Shown here in pieces: positions 45,707 through 53,982 of a stretch of 64,000 nucleotides of DNA. How positions within the stretch are numbered: position 1 is the stretch's first letter; each line of letters begins with the position of its first letter. Source of the DNA: a virus; the IMG/VR virus record IMGVR_UViG_3300020442_000005, positions 124,001-188,000 of that record; one strand, 5' to 3'. Both the position numbers and the translations under genes were made by a program. The notes beneath the pieces are model-generated. The model ran no database searches and was not told the DNA's origin. It saw only the letters and a program-made list of their open reading frames with translations.

Positions 45707-46171
45707 ATGTCGACATCAATTTTAAAATGGGTTCACATGCACAAAGCATACGTGGAGTGGTTTCACTCCGCGCACTTGTTATCAAAGGGATCAAGTTTTG
45801 CTGGTGACCATGTAAATCTTTATGGAAAAATATACCAAGAAGCTTTTGAGCAATACGACGGTATTATAGAACGTGTGATTGGTATTACAAACAACGAAGA
45901 TTGCGCCTGTCCATCTAGTATCAATATGGGTGCATTGGGTATTTTACAAAAGTACCCATCTCCATCAAACGTTCCTGCCTTGAATATTGCTACGTCTGCA
46001 TTGCAGCTCAACAAAGACTATTGTCATTTTTTGAATGACCTTGTTTTAAATCTTAGGCAATCAGGAAAAATTACTTTGGGAACAGAAGATTTAATCGCTG
46101 GAACATGTAATACTATTGAAGGGTATACTTATTTGTTGCAGCAACGCGTCAAAGAATCAATTGGAGTTTAA
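45707..46171 (+). CDS. Dps/ferritin-like protein (tentative)
   Basis: A 154-residue helical protein with ribosome binding site TGGAGTTATTCGT. His23 and His35 are 12 residues apart with SKGSSF between, and Asp51 and Glu55 lie in DGIIERVIGI. This echoes the Dps ferroxidase layout (H-x11-H, then DxxxER). The usual Asp four residues after the second His is Tyr39. A second helix pair (GTEDLIAGTCNTIEGYTYLLQQRV) fits the C-terminal helices. It would bind iron or protect DNA. It comes just before the tagged cluster. Confidence 0.5.
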   Translation: MSTSILKWVHMHKAYVEWFHSAHLLSKGSSFAGDHVNLYGKIYQEAFEQYDGIIERVIGITNNEDCACPSSINMGALGILQKYPSPSNVPALNIATSALQLNKDYCHFLNDLVLNLRQSGKITLGTEDLIAGTCNTIEGYTYLLQQRVKESIGV

Positions 46172-46172
46172 A

Positions 46173-46574
46173 ATGAAAATATCAAAAAGACAACTTAAGA
46201 GAATCATCAGAGAAGAATACTCACGCCTCAAGAGTCAAGGACTTATCAACGAAATGTCGGGTGTTGCATTTCCAGATCCGGAATTAGAGCAAGATACTCC
46301 GTATGATCGACTTATGGATGGTGCAGAAAATGAACCATACGATGGATACGTAGAAAAAATGGCACTTGCCCATGTTGAGAGCCAAGCTGGTAGATTAAAC
46401 TTTGATGAATATGCAGACTTTGCTTGGGATTATGGATACCGAACTGATGACGACTTAGATCAACTTGAAGAATGGTGGGAAGCAGCAATCGAGGAAAGTC
46501 GTGGTTATTCCTTCCGCGATTCTTTTGGCGATGGATATGGCCCTGGAGAGCGAAGACCGACAAGGCGAAGATAA
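46173..46574 (+). CDS. Tagged small protein, predicted capsid-internal (5)
   Basis: A 133-residue protein starting with MKISKRQLKRIIREEYSRLK and SQGLINE, whose I-N-E (residues 25-27) suits the gp21-type protease. The cargo part is acidic, with Asp/Glu/Tyr/Trp-rich helices (YADFAWDYGYRTDDDLDQLEEWW) and an Arg-rich end. I chose the ATG at 46173, where the module begins; the longer frame would intrude on the previous gene. It shares one base with the next gene (TAATG). Confidence 0.65.
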   Translation: MKISKRQLKRIIREEYSRLKSQGLINEMSGVAFPDPELEQDTPYDRLMDGAENEPYDGYVEKMALAHVESQAGRLNFDEYADFAWDYGYRTDDDLDQLEEWWEAAIEESRGYSFRDSFGDGYGPGERRPTRRR

Positions 46575-46951
46575 TGAAAATTACAAGAAGAAAATTAAAG
46601 CAGATTATCGAATCCGTTATGAACGAAGCTGTTCAAGATCCAGAATATGACAGAGAATATGACCTTGTTCAAAATAACATTAAAACACAACGTGGTTTTC
46701 TAGGATTTGCAATGCGAAGTTTGGAATCTAGTTATGGAAATCGATTTTATAATCATGGAAGGGGCAACATTGGAATATATCTTACACTTATAGGACAACA
46801 CGTAAGAGATGGACAAGACTCAAGAGGTGGCACCGTCGAAGGTCATATCGCATCAATAGAAGGCAAGCTCGCAGAATATCCCGATCTTCTCACACCAGCA
46901 GGGCGAGGACGACTGGATGCGTTGCTGGACCACTTAAAACAAAACTATTAA
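46574..46951 (+). CDS. Tagged small protein, predicted capsid-internal (6)
   Basis: A 125-residue protein. The module MKITRRKLKQIIESVMNEA carries MNE-A as a possible cut site (residue 18). The rest is helical (GFAMRSLESSYGNRF, LTLIGQHVRDG) with no known motif. The start at 46574 is where the module begins, directly after the previous stop. Confidence 0.65.
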   Translation: MKITRRKLKQIIESVMNEAVQDPEYDREYDLVQNNIKTQRGFLGFAMRSLESSYGNRFYNHGRGNIGIYLTLIGQHVRDGQDSRGGTVEGHIASIEGKLAEYPDLLTPAGRGRLDALLDHLKQNY

Positions 46952-46965
46952 TCAGGGGAAAACGA

Positions 46966-47232
46966 ATGAAAATTACAAGAGCAAAATTAAAGCGGATTAT
47001 TCGTGAAGAAAAAGCACGCATTTTCGAGATGCATCACGGGCGTCCTCATGGAGATTTGGATAGTCTCGTTGAAGACACTCTTGAATATATTTCAGATGGT
47101 GCCTTTTCTAATGGTATGCAGATAGTACAATATGTTCGAGATGCAGGTCGCGATTATGGCCTTTCTGCAAGTGATCAGGATAAAGCAATTGCAAGAATTA
47201 TTAACGGTATGATGGCTGGCCCAAGATTTTAG
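46966..47232 (+). CDS. Tagged small protein, predicted capsid-internal (7)
   Basis: An 88-residue protein with a clear AGGGGAAAACGA ribosome binding site. The module (MKITRAKLKRIIREEKARIFE) has IFE-M at about residue 21. The cargo is about 65 residues, probably two or three helices (VEDTLEYISDGAFSNGMQIVQYV), with no family recognised. Confidence 0.65.
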   Translation: MKITRAKLKRIIREEKARIFEMHHGRPHGDLDSLVEDTLEYISDGAFSNGMQIVQYVRDAGRDYGLSASDQDKAIARIINGMMAGPRF

Positions 47233-47241
47233 GAAAATAAA

Positions 47242-47757
47242 ATGAAAATATCAAAAAGACAGCTTAAGAAGATAATACAAGAAGAATACATCGCCTTGAA
47301 AAGACAGGGTTTAATTACTGAATACGGTCTTGGCGATGAGTTTGACGGAATGCGCAATCCAGGCAGACGTGCACAAGATAGATCTATACCCGGAAGTATT
47401 GCTCGGGTTGATTGGATTAAACTCCACCATGACCCTTATTATGATAATAACCCACCAGAATGGCTCGGAAACCCAAAAGAAGAGTTGGATGCATTCCTTG
47501 ACTTAATAATTTCTGCCGAGCTTGAGAATGTACTGGATGGCTTAGGAATGTCAGAACTATATAGACCAGCGATGGATGAGATCGACTACGAAGGAATTTT
47601 CCACGGCGGCAAAACAATCATGAAAATACTTGAAAATGTTTTTCCTTATTCTGATGGTTCATATTTATACAGAGCCTTAGAAAGATGGGCTGCTGAGCAT
47701 ACAAGTTCAGGAAAAATACATTCTGGCGAAATCCGGTATACCCAGCCGCAGAGATGA
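47242..47757 (+). CDS. Tagged small protein, predicted capsid-internal (8)
   Basis: A 171-residue protein with the full module: MKISKRQLKKIIQEEYIALK then RQGLITE (ITE at 25-27). The cargo looks compact and helical with a polar N-terminal part (DEFDGMRNPGRRAQDRS) and an ALERWAAEH helix near the end. It overlaps the next gene by 4 nt. Confidence 0.65.
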   Translation: MKISKRQLKKIIQEEYIALKRQGLITEYGLGDEFDGMRNPGRRAQDRSIPGSIARVDWIKLHHDPYYDNNPPEWLGNPKEELDAFLDLIISAELENVLDGLGMSELYRPAMDEIDYEGIFHGGKTIMKILENVFPYSDGSYLYRALERWAAEHTSSGKIHSGEIRYTQPQR

Positions 47758-48161
47758 TAAACGTAATGAGCAAGATATTAACAAAAGCCTTTTGGGATTC
47801 TGTATGGAATTGGTGTAAGATCAACTGGAAATTTCTTGTTGGTTTTGCAATACCCTGTATTTTGCTGATTGCGGTTAATAGACGTAAGGCATTCAAGTTG
47901 CTTGAAAAAGGCATTGAGTTCCGTAATCAACAGTTAGATGTAGCACAGAGAGCTTCGGATCTCGAGTCCGATGGGAAGGTCAAGAACGCTAAGGAATTTG
48001 CTGATCGTGTAGAGGAGGTGACAACCAGACACGAGGAGGCTCTTCGCAAGCTTGGTGAAAACGTCCAAGACCGGCGTGAAGAATTGGGTGGGTCTGATGC
48101 TGCTGTTGTAACGGACGCTTTGGCGGATCGCTTTAATTTGAAGAATGGAGACAACAAGTGA
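47754..48161 (+). CDS. Membrane-anchored coiled-coil protein
   Basis: A 135-residue protein with one membrane segment at about 26-42 (KFLVGFAIPCILLIAVN) and a long charged coiled coil after it (about 45-120). The ATG at 47754 overlaps the previous stop; an ATG at 47766 is the alternative. This could be a spanin- or holin-related protein, given the endolysin at 49417, or an inner-membrane anchor. It is not tagged, although it lies within the tagged cluster. Confidence 0.55.
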   Translation: MINVMSKILTKAFWDSVWNWCKINWKFLVGFAIPCILLIAVNRRKAFKLLEKGIEFRNQQLDVAQRASDLESDGKVKNAKEFADRVEEVTTRHEEALRKLGENVQDRREELGGSDAAVVTDALADRFNLKNGDNK

Positions 48162-48835
48162 ATGCTAAAAAACTAAGAAAAATTATCGCTGAAGAGTTAG
48201 CGGTTATCTCAAAATCAGCAATTGACGACACTGTAATGAATATTCTAAGTGATGAAGGTGGCGCAGCTGGACTCGATCCAATCGAAAAAGCTTTAAAAGA
48301 TTTAGAAAACGATCAGATGGAACTTCCGGAAGAAAGTATCGAAGAATTAATATCAAGTGTTGCAGGCGTTAAACGCCATCGCGATGGTGACTATATAGAC
48401 ACAACTCAACTTGAAGGAAAAGCATATTTTACAAAACGCAGATTAAATCAGATAGTCAAAGAAGAATACAAACGCTTAAAGGATGAGGGACTAATATCAG
48501 AAACCTTTAAAAGTAAGTCAACTTTTGGCGGCAGATCCCCAGAATATAAAATGCGAATGCCTAAGTTGTACGGTACACAAATGCAAGATGCAAGACGGGG
48601 TAACCGACTACCACCAGAAAGTTCAAATTGGTTTAGATTTGCAAAACATTTGGATATCGGTATACTAGATCTAGATGAAGTAGCACATGAACTTCGTTTT
48701 AAAAATTTTGAACACATGGACGCAGCTGTGTCACCACGTGGTCTAAATCAATCAGAAGCTGATCGAGTTGCTGATATAATGTATGATTTATACATGATTG
48801 AAGATATCGATGTATACGACGCTTTGGAGAAATAA
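48158..48835 (+). CDS. Tagged protein with a second internal tag copy
   Basis: A 225-residue protein with a GTG start overlapping the previous gene by 4 nt. It starts with a divergent module (MNAKKLRKIIAEELAVI) and has a second copy inside (about 91-115: FTKRRLNQIVKEEYKRLK then DEGLISE). Between them is a short acidic linker domain. The internal copy and its ISE site suggest a fusion of two tagged genes, or two cleavable cargo parts in one polyprotein. The C-terminal part is helical and not recognised. Confidence 0.6.
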   Translation: MNAKKLRKIIAEELAVISKSAIDDTVMNILSDEGGAAGLDPIEKALKDLENDQMELPEESIEELISSVAGVKRHRDGDYIDTTQLEGKAYFTKRRLNQIVKEEYKRLKDEGLISETFKSKSTFGGRSPEYKMRMPKLYGTQMQDARRGNRLPPESSNWFRFAKHLDIGILDLDEVAHELRFKNFEHMDAAVSPRGLNQSEADRVADIMYDLYMIEDIDVYDALEK

Positions 48836-48838
48836 AAA

Positions 48839-49366
48839 ATGAGTATATCAAAAAGAGAAATCAGGCGAATAGTAGAAAAATCATCTTGTGGTCGGCGCCG
48901 TGTACGAGAAATGGACGATGCGGCACCTGGAATCGGTACGTCATACGAAGACGTTCGTGAACTAGCCAAGTATCACGCTCTTAATGGCGACAAAGACCAA
49001 ATGCTTTATCGCGATAACCCTGATTACAAAGATGCATATGATGAAATGACAATGAAGGAATCTAAAATAAATTTACGACTTAGAACAAAAATTAGACGTC
49101 TTACCGAATCGATGAAAAACCTTTACGGTGACATACAGAATGAAATACTGTATATTGGCCAAGAGCAGGGCGGTGAAATAGTTGTGCAAGATGTCGTTGA
49201 TTATTTGCAAAATTATGCAAATGACCCATTGGGAGATCCGCGAGCTGATTATGTTAGTAGCATGCCATATGAAGAAGTACGGCAAATAATGTTTGATATG
49301 GTTGACGCCGGAATGCTTACCGATGGCTATGAAGATTTCTTCTATGTCCATCCGGACTACATGTAA
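48839..49366 (+). CDS. Divergent tagged protein
   Basis: A 175-residue protein. The start MSISKREIRRIVEKSS is a divergent copy of the module and lacks a clear (I/L)xE site nearby. The cargo is acidic and helical, with a Tyr/Asp-rich end (TDGYEDFFYVHPDY). It follows the previous gene at a 3-nt gap. No motif is recognised. Confidence 0.5.
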   Translation: MSISKREIRRIVEKSSCGRRRVREMDDAAPGIGTSYEDVRELAKYHALNGDKDQMLYRDNPDYKDAYDEMTMKESKINLRLRTKIRRLTESMKNLYGDIQNEILYIGQEQGGEIVVQDVVDYLQNYANDPLGDPRADYVSSMPYEEVRQIMFDMVDAGMLTDGYEDFFYVHPDYM

Positions 49367-49416
49367 TATGCGGCTGCAGGCCCGTTAGAGACTGCAAAAT
49401 ATAAAAGGAAATAAAA

Positions 49417-50313
49417 ATGGCTGTTGACAAAGAGTTTTATAACGAAGCATCGGCTTCAAAGCTTGGCTGGGAACCTGAATGGTTTATTCCCGGCCATAAT
49501 CTTTTTGATAAAAAATTAACAAAAGCTATCAAAGAATGGCAAACCACACGTGGTCTGTATGCTGACGGCATGTGCGGACCTGGTACGTTTCGACATATCA
49601 ATGCTGAAATAGAATCACAGCGTGAGCTAGACGCTTTAGGTTGGGTATCAGATTCTTCAGATGTAATTTGGTGGGGAGATAAGCCCATAAAGATCGACTG
49701 GCCTTCTAACAAGGTACACACGTTTAAGGATGAAGGTTTTCCTTATCCTATTAGCAAGGGCGTTACAAAAAACTCTCGTAAAAGAAAGATTAATTCTTTC
49801 GTGACGCATTGGGACGTATGCCTTAGTTCCATGAGCTGCGCAAAAGTTCTAGCCAAGCGTAATGTATCCGTGCATTTCTGTATTGACAACGATGGCACGA
49901 TCATTCAGCTTCACGATCTTAATGACTCTTGTTGGCATGCTGGCAACAGCAAAGTAAACCGTACAAGTGTCGGCGTTGAGATTTCAAACGCATATTATCA
50001 AAAATATCAAGGATGGTATAAAAAGAACGTAGGTAAGGAAAGACCAATCATGTCTGGTGCGTTAGCACAGAATAAACCTCTTAAAGACTTTACTTGGTTC
50101 TACCCAGAACAGATTGAGGCTCTTAAAGCCTTATACAAAGCAATCCACGAGGGATGTGATGTGCCTCTTCAGTCTCCGGCAAATAAGTGGGCTTTCGATA
50201 GCTCGGCAGCTGGTGGAAGCTGGAAAGGTTTTATGAATCACTTTCACTGTTCAAAAAAGAAGATTGACTGTGGTGGATTAGATATTGAAAAACTTTTAGA
50301 AGAAATTAAATGA
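49417..50313 (+). CDS. Endolysin: N-acetylmuramoyl-L-alanine amidase
   Basis: A 298-residue lysis enzyme that cuts the bond between MurNAc and the peptide. Residues about 20-65 (AIKEWQTTRGLYADGMCGPGTF) look like a peptidoglycan-binding domain. The catalytic amidase_2/T7 lysozyme-type domain follows: H131 in VTHWDV, then HFH with H276 and C284 eight residues apart, as in T7 lysozyme (H122, C130). Its ribosome binding site is AAAAGGAAATAAAA. It lies among the tagged genes but has no tag itself, so it is likely a lysis protein. The last 4 nt overlap the next gene. Confidence 0.88.
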   Translation: MAVDKEFYNEASASKLGWEPEWFIPGHNLFDKKLTKAIKEWQTTRGLYADGMCGPGTFRHINAEIESQRELDALGWVSDSSDVIWWGDKPIKIDWPSNKVHTFKDEGFPYPISKGVTKNSRKRKINSFVTHWDVCLSSMSCAKVLAKRNVSVHFCIDNDGTIIQLHDLNDSCWHAGNSKVNRTSVGVEISNAYYQKYQGWYKKNVGKERPIMSGALAQNKPLKDFTWFYPEQIEALKALYKAIHEGCDVPLQSPANKWAFDSSAAGGSWKGFMNHFHCSKKKIDCGGLDIEKLLEEIK

Positions 50314-50885
50314 AAATTACAAGAAGACAACTAAGAAGAATTATCAAAGAAGCAAGTGCTTCGTACGGTGAAAGATTGTATCGCGATATTGTTGGACACG
50401 AATTCCAACCGGATTATGTGTATCGACCGGTCCAACAGATGATGGGCCAGGCCCAACCTCAAAATCTAATAAAGTATCGTTCAGTCAACGAGGTAATGAA
50501 AGCAATTGCAAATTACTATCGTAAGAAATATGGACCAGATGATGCAAAAGCTTACATTCGTGCTAATCCAACCATTATAGATTTTTTAGAAAATGATTCT
50601 GAAGCTTTAAAAAGTATGCATCCCAGACGTTTTGGAGGAGATTCGTTTGGAAGACCTGGAATCTTATATTACAGCCCCTCTGAAATTAGCCTTTCATGGG
50701 GTAACGTGGATGCAGTTGCTGAGGCTGGTCAAGATTTCCAACGGCTCCCGGGAGACCTTGCACAGATTGCAGAACAATTATACAATGAAGATCGATTACT
50801 TCCCGCGTTTTTACACTTGATCACCGGTACACAGCCAAGAAATCATGTCAATCGCGCCAATGGTTACGGAAGTATTTCAAACTAA
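50310..50885 (+). CDS. Tagged protein, predicted capsid-internal (9)
   Basis: A 191-residue protein that starts inside the endolysin stop. The module (MKITRRQLRRIIKEASASYG) has IKE-A at residue 14. The cargo of about 170 residues has a helical middle (AKAYIRANPTIIDFLENDSEAL) and a polar C-terminal half; no catalytic pattern is recognised. The coupling to the endolysin gene may be accidental. Confidence 0.6.
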   Translation: MKITRRQLRRIIKEASASYGERLYRDIVGHEFQPDYVYRPVQQMMGQAQPQNLIKYRSVNEVMKAIANYYRKKYGPDDAKAYIRANPTIIDFLENDSEALKSMHPRRFGGDSFGRPGILYYSPSEISLSWGNVDAVAEAGQDFQRLPGDLAQIAEQLYNEDRLLPAFLHLITGTQPRNHVNRANGYGSISN

Positions 50886-50902
50886 TAAGGAAGATAAACA
50901 AA

Positions 50903-51760
50903 ATGAAAGCAAACTCTGCGCGCAAGTTAAGACATTTGGTTCGTCGTATCATCGTAGAATCACAAAGCTTGGATAATCAGATTCTCAGTAGATCTGATTA
51001 TATGCGTGGATTGATGTTATTTATTGAAAATAACCCGGGAACTACTACAGACGAAATGTTTGATTCTCCGGTTGCAAATGCAATTATTCCAATTGGTATA
51101 AGAGAAAGAGCAATATTGCTTTGGGTAAAGAAGCTAATCAAGGATGGTTTTATTATTTCAAAAAGATATAGGCTTTATTCAACTGGCAAAGCAGATTATG
51201 TAAATCACAATGTTGTTTTAGAAAACGTTATTATGGAAAGCGCCAAGTTCTCAAGTTATGATGCTTTCACAAGACAGGAAAATCTTGACCTTCGAATGAT
51301 GGAACATGATAAAGGTCATATCGATCTAGAAAACAATTCTGCAATTGCGAAAGCTTTTCAAGTATATTCGGAAACAACAACAGTTTCTTTGTTTCGCGGA
51401 ATATACAACACCGAAACACGGATGCTTTCAAATATGCAGCCAGGCGACACATTCCAATTTGGTCGTGTAACTTCACTATCAGAAAACTTTGAAATTGCAA
51501 AAAAGTTTGCAATAAATAAAAAAATCGTTGAGCTAGTACCAGGCACGAAAGGTTGTTTTAGTTTTGTCGATTTTCTGGTCGACTACTATGATGGATGGAA
51601 GCGAAAGGATCCTATGGACTACGAAATGCAGGATGGTGAATGGCGCAAAGGATCGGCGGAAAGAGAGGCCGAATGGTTCGTATCCGGGGATACACAATTT
51701 CAGCTTTTAGACGTTGCAGAAAGAGATGGAATGACCGTGTACAAGATCAAAACTCTTTAA
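50903..51760 (+). CDS. Tagged ADP-ribosyltransferase, Alt-like effector
   Basis: A 285-residue protein. Residues 1-20 (MKANSARKLRHLVRRIIVES) resemble the basic tag with IVE-S as a cut site. Residues about 30-100 look like a winged helix (ERAILLWVKKLIKDGFIIS). The C-terminal part has the three ART signatures: FRG (Arg165), TSLSENFEIAKKF (STS-like, 190-202) and EREAEWF with E255-x-E257. ADP-ribosyltransferases transfer ADP-ribose from NAD to a protein target. In T4, Alt is packaged, processed and injected to modify host RNA polymerase. This gene looks like its counterpart in the tagged family; the target is unknown. Confidence 0.68.
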   Translation: MKANSARKLRHLVRRIIVESQSLDNQILSRSDYMRGLMLFIENNPGTTTDEMFDSPVANAIIPIGIRERAILLWVKKLIKDGFIISKRYRLYSTGKADYVNHNVVLENVIMESAKFSSYDAFTRQENLDLRMMEHDKGHIDLENNSAIAKAFQVYSETTTVSLFRGIYNTETRMLSNMQPGDTFQFGRVTSLSENFEIAKKFAINKKIVELVPGTKGCFSFVDFLVDYYDGWKRKDPMDYEMQDGEWRKGSAEREAEWFVSGDTQFQLLDVAERDGMTVYKIKTL

Positions 51761-51769
51761 AATAATACG

Positions 51770-51797
51770 TATAAATACTCTTACTAATGGTTATAAT
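51770..51797 (+). promoter_or_regulatory. Bipartite promoter, TATAAA-N16-TATAAT
   Basis: TATAAATA at 51770 and a perfect TATAAT at 51792, starts 22 bp apart, in the gap before the methylase gene. The start would be 29 bp before the ATG at 51821. Confidence 0.7.
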
Positions 51798-51820
51798 AGA
51801 GAAAATCATTAGGAGTTTTT

Positions 51821-52786
51821 ATGATCAATTATCTTTATCGGCCAACAAACCTGCAAGTCTCCAGTAAAATCGTTCATCAAGGCGATAGGGTGCCATTTAA
51901 GTGGGCCGGCGCTAAAAATAGGATGTTTAAAAAATACATTTCAACTGGATTCTTTCCGGCAAAGCAACCAAAAATATTTGTTGACATGTTTGCAGGTACT
52001 GGTGCGGTTGGACGTTGGATAGCTCAAAATTATCCAAATACGACGGTAGTTCTAAACGAAACTTGTGGTGAATTAGTTGGTATGTATAAACAGCTTAAGA
52101 CCAAGAATTATAATGCGTTCATTGCAGCATATAGTAAGCATGTTAAAGCATATGCAAGTTATTCTACTGTTGAAGATCGTAAAAAATATTATTACGGTGT
52201 TAGAAACCAATACGCGTTATCCTATCAAAACATGACTCCAGCAGAAGAAGCTGCAGCTCTTTTCTATATGCTACAAACGGGCTTCAATGGAATATGGCAG
52301 ACATCAGACAACTTTAACAATAGATACGCGTCGCCCGCTGGACTAATGACTTGGAAGCCTTCTGGCGATCTATTTGATATTAATAGAATAAAAAAATATT
52401 CAGAGTTTATTGATCGCTGTGTATTACTTAATGATGACTTTGAAGCAACTTCGTGCTTTATGGGTTCCGATACCTGGTTTTATGCTGATCCACCATATCG
52501 TGTTTCAAAAGCAAAATATGCATCAGCAGGTGATTTTACAAACAACGATCAAATTAGATTATGTAATTTTCTTAATGATGCACACAAGGCAAATGATATG
52601 TGTTCAATGAGCAACAGAGAAGATTCAGATAAGCAAATTGGAAAAGAAGTTGGTACAATAACTAAGGGTTGGTTTGCTGATAAATTTAACGATGACTGGA
52701 ATGTTTCGTATTATGATGTTAAATACACAGCTGGCCGACACAACTTAGGTCAAAAAGGAAAAGAAGTTCTTATTAAAAATTATTAA
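51821..52786 (+). CDS. dam: Dam-type N6-adenine DNA methyltransferase
   Basis: A 321-residue enzyme of the D12/Dam class. PFKWAGAKNRM is motif X, FVDMFAGTGAVGRW the AdoMet-binding motif I, and YADPPYRVSKAKYAS the catalytic motif IV (DPPY near 222-225). It transfers a methyl group from AdoMet to adenine in DNA, probably protecting phage DNA from host restriction. Its own promoter lies upstream and the ribosome binding site is TTAGGAGTTTTT. Confidence 0.83.
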   Translation: MINYLYRPTNLQVSSKIVHQGDRVPFKWAGAKNRMFKKYISTGFFPAKQPKIFVDMFAGTGAVGRWIAQNYPNTTVVLNETCGELVGMYKQLKTKNYNAFIAAYSKHVKAYASYSTVEDRKKYYYGVRNQYALSYQNMTPAEEAAALFYMLQTGFNGIWQTSDNFNNRYASPAGLMTWKPSGDLFDINRIKKYSEFIDRCVLLNDDFEATSCFMGSDTWFYADPPYRVSKAKYASAGDFTNNDQIRLCNFLNDAHKANDMCSMSNREDSDKQIGKEVGTITKGWFADKFNDDWNVSYYDVKYTAGRHNLGQKGKEVLIKNY

Positions 52787-52797
52787 ATGGAGTCAAA

Positions 52798-53550
52798 GTG
52801 ATATTTGATCTTTACGGTGATGGAATAGGCACAGTAGAATACGTACAACACATGGGCGAAGACATAACTATTGTGAACAGCGCAAGAGTTAGCTTTGGAA
52901 AACACAAGGAGACGATGGATGAAAAAGACAGAAAACTTATCAGATATCTCATCAAGCACAGACACACATCAACCCTCGAACACAATATTGCTACGTTTAG
53001 GTTTGTGGTACCTCTGTATGTGCGTAGCCAGCACCATCGTCATAGAACTTGGTCTTATAACGAAATTAGTCGTCGATATACTGCAGAAAATTTGAGATTT
53101 TATGAGCCACAAAAATTTAGAACACAACACAAATCAAACCGACAAGCCTCCAATCATGATGAGTTGGATCCGATTATGGGATACTTTGAAGATGGCGGAC
53201 CTAACTACGCAAGCGCATCTATTAGAAGTCATCATCGCAACAGTGTATGTTTATACAACTCATTAATGGAAAAGGGCGTATGCAGGGAACAGGCAAGAGG
53301 CGTTTTGCCACAGAACATGTACACCGAATATTATGGAACAGCTAACTTAAATAATCTTCTAAAATTTTGCGGGTTGCGTCTTCATGATGGTGCGCAGCTT
53401 GAAATACAAAAAGTTGCTGAGGGTATAATTGGCATATGCAAAAATCTTTGGCCTATCACAATCGAAGCATACATTGCTAGTTTGGAAGACCGAGCACTAG
53501 CTGAAAGGCTAGAAAATATCGAGATTATTAAGGCCAAACCGCATAATTAG
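52798..53550 (+). CDS. thyX: Flavin-dependent thymidylate synthase ThyX
   Basis: A 250-residue enzyme with a GTG start and TGGAGTCAAA before it. The ThyX signature RHRTWSYNEISRRY is present (about 79-92), and TLEHNIATFRF precedes it as in the family. It makes dTMP from dUMP using FAD and methylene-tetrahydrofolate. The thymidylate-synthase-fold protein at 63508 is a dCMP hydroxymethylase, so ThyX provides the dTMP activity. Confidence 0.88.
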   Translation: MIFDLYGDGIGTVEYVQHMGEDITIVNSARVSFGKHKETMDEKDRKLIRYLIKHRHTSTLEHNIATFRFVVPLYVRSQHHRHRTWSYNEISRRYTAENLRFYEPQKFRTQHKSNRQASNHDELDPIMGYFEDGGPNYASASIRSHHRNSVCLYNSLMEKGVCREQARGVLPQNMYTEYYGTANLNNLLKFCGLRLHDGAQLEIQKVAEGIIGICKNLWPITIEAYIASLEDRALAERLENIEIIKAKPHN

Positions 53551-53608
53551 AAATAGAGTTTTCTTTTGTTGTGCGTTGCGTATCTACATTTATTTTAGGG
53601 GATATCCT

Positions 53609-53932
53609 ATGACCGGTGATAATAATGGATGGAATGAATATTCACGTATGGTTTTAAAAGAGCTCGAAGTATTGGCCGCTGGAATCAATGGCTTAAAAAC
53701 AGAAATCGAAGGTTTAAAACGTGAGATTACAGAGATGAGAGCAAGAGAAGACAAAGTTTCAGAATTGGTTGATTGGAAAAAAAGAGTCGATGAAGTCGCG
53801 TCACCATCTCAATTGAGAGACTTACAGGACCAAGTATCAGCTCTTCAAGACTTTAAAATAAAGGCAACCACAGCATTTATTGCAGCCCAGATGGTCGTTG
53901 CAGGTGCTTTTACATTGTTAAAGCTAATCTGA
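53609..53932 (+). CDS. Small coiled-coil membrane protein (holin-like?)
   Basis: A 107-residue protein. I start it at the ATG at 53609, after TAGGGGATATCCT; an upstream TTG would add 11 residues. NGWNEYSRMVLKELEVL is followed by a charged coiled coil (about 20-80) and one C-terminal membrane segment (about 86-107, FIAAQMVVAGAFTLLKLI). The layout resembles small holin or haemolysin XhlA-like proteins. It has no tag. Lysis function is a guess. Confidence 0.55.
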   Translation: MTGDNNGWNEYSRMVLKELEVLAAGINGLKTEIEGLKREITEMRAREDKVSELVDWKKRVDEVASPSQLRDLQDQVSALQDFKIKATTAFIAAQMVVAGAFTLLKLI

Positions 53933-53982
53933 CACATACTTATATACTGAAATGCTAAATCGATATTTTTAAAGGAGCTATC

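Noticed and set aside
46116-46172. Longer starts for tagged genes (for example 46116, 46472, 9520)
   Set aside because: They read into the preceding genes, and the conserved module always begins at the internal ATG with suitable spacing.
51770-51777. TATAAATA as a T4-type late promoter -10 box
   Set aside because: It is followed 22 bp later by a perfect TATAAT, as in other non-late genes here, and does not occur before the main structural genes.
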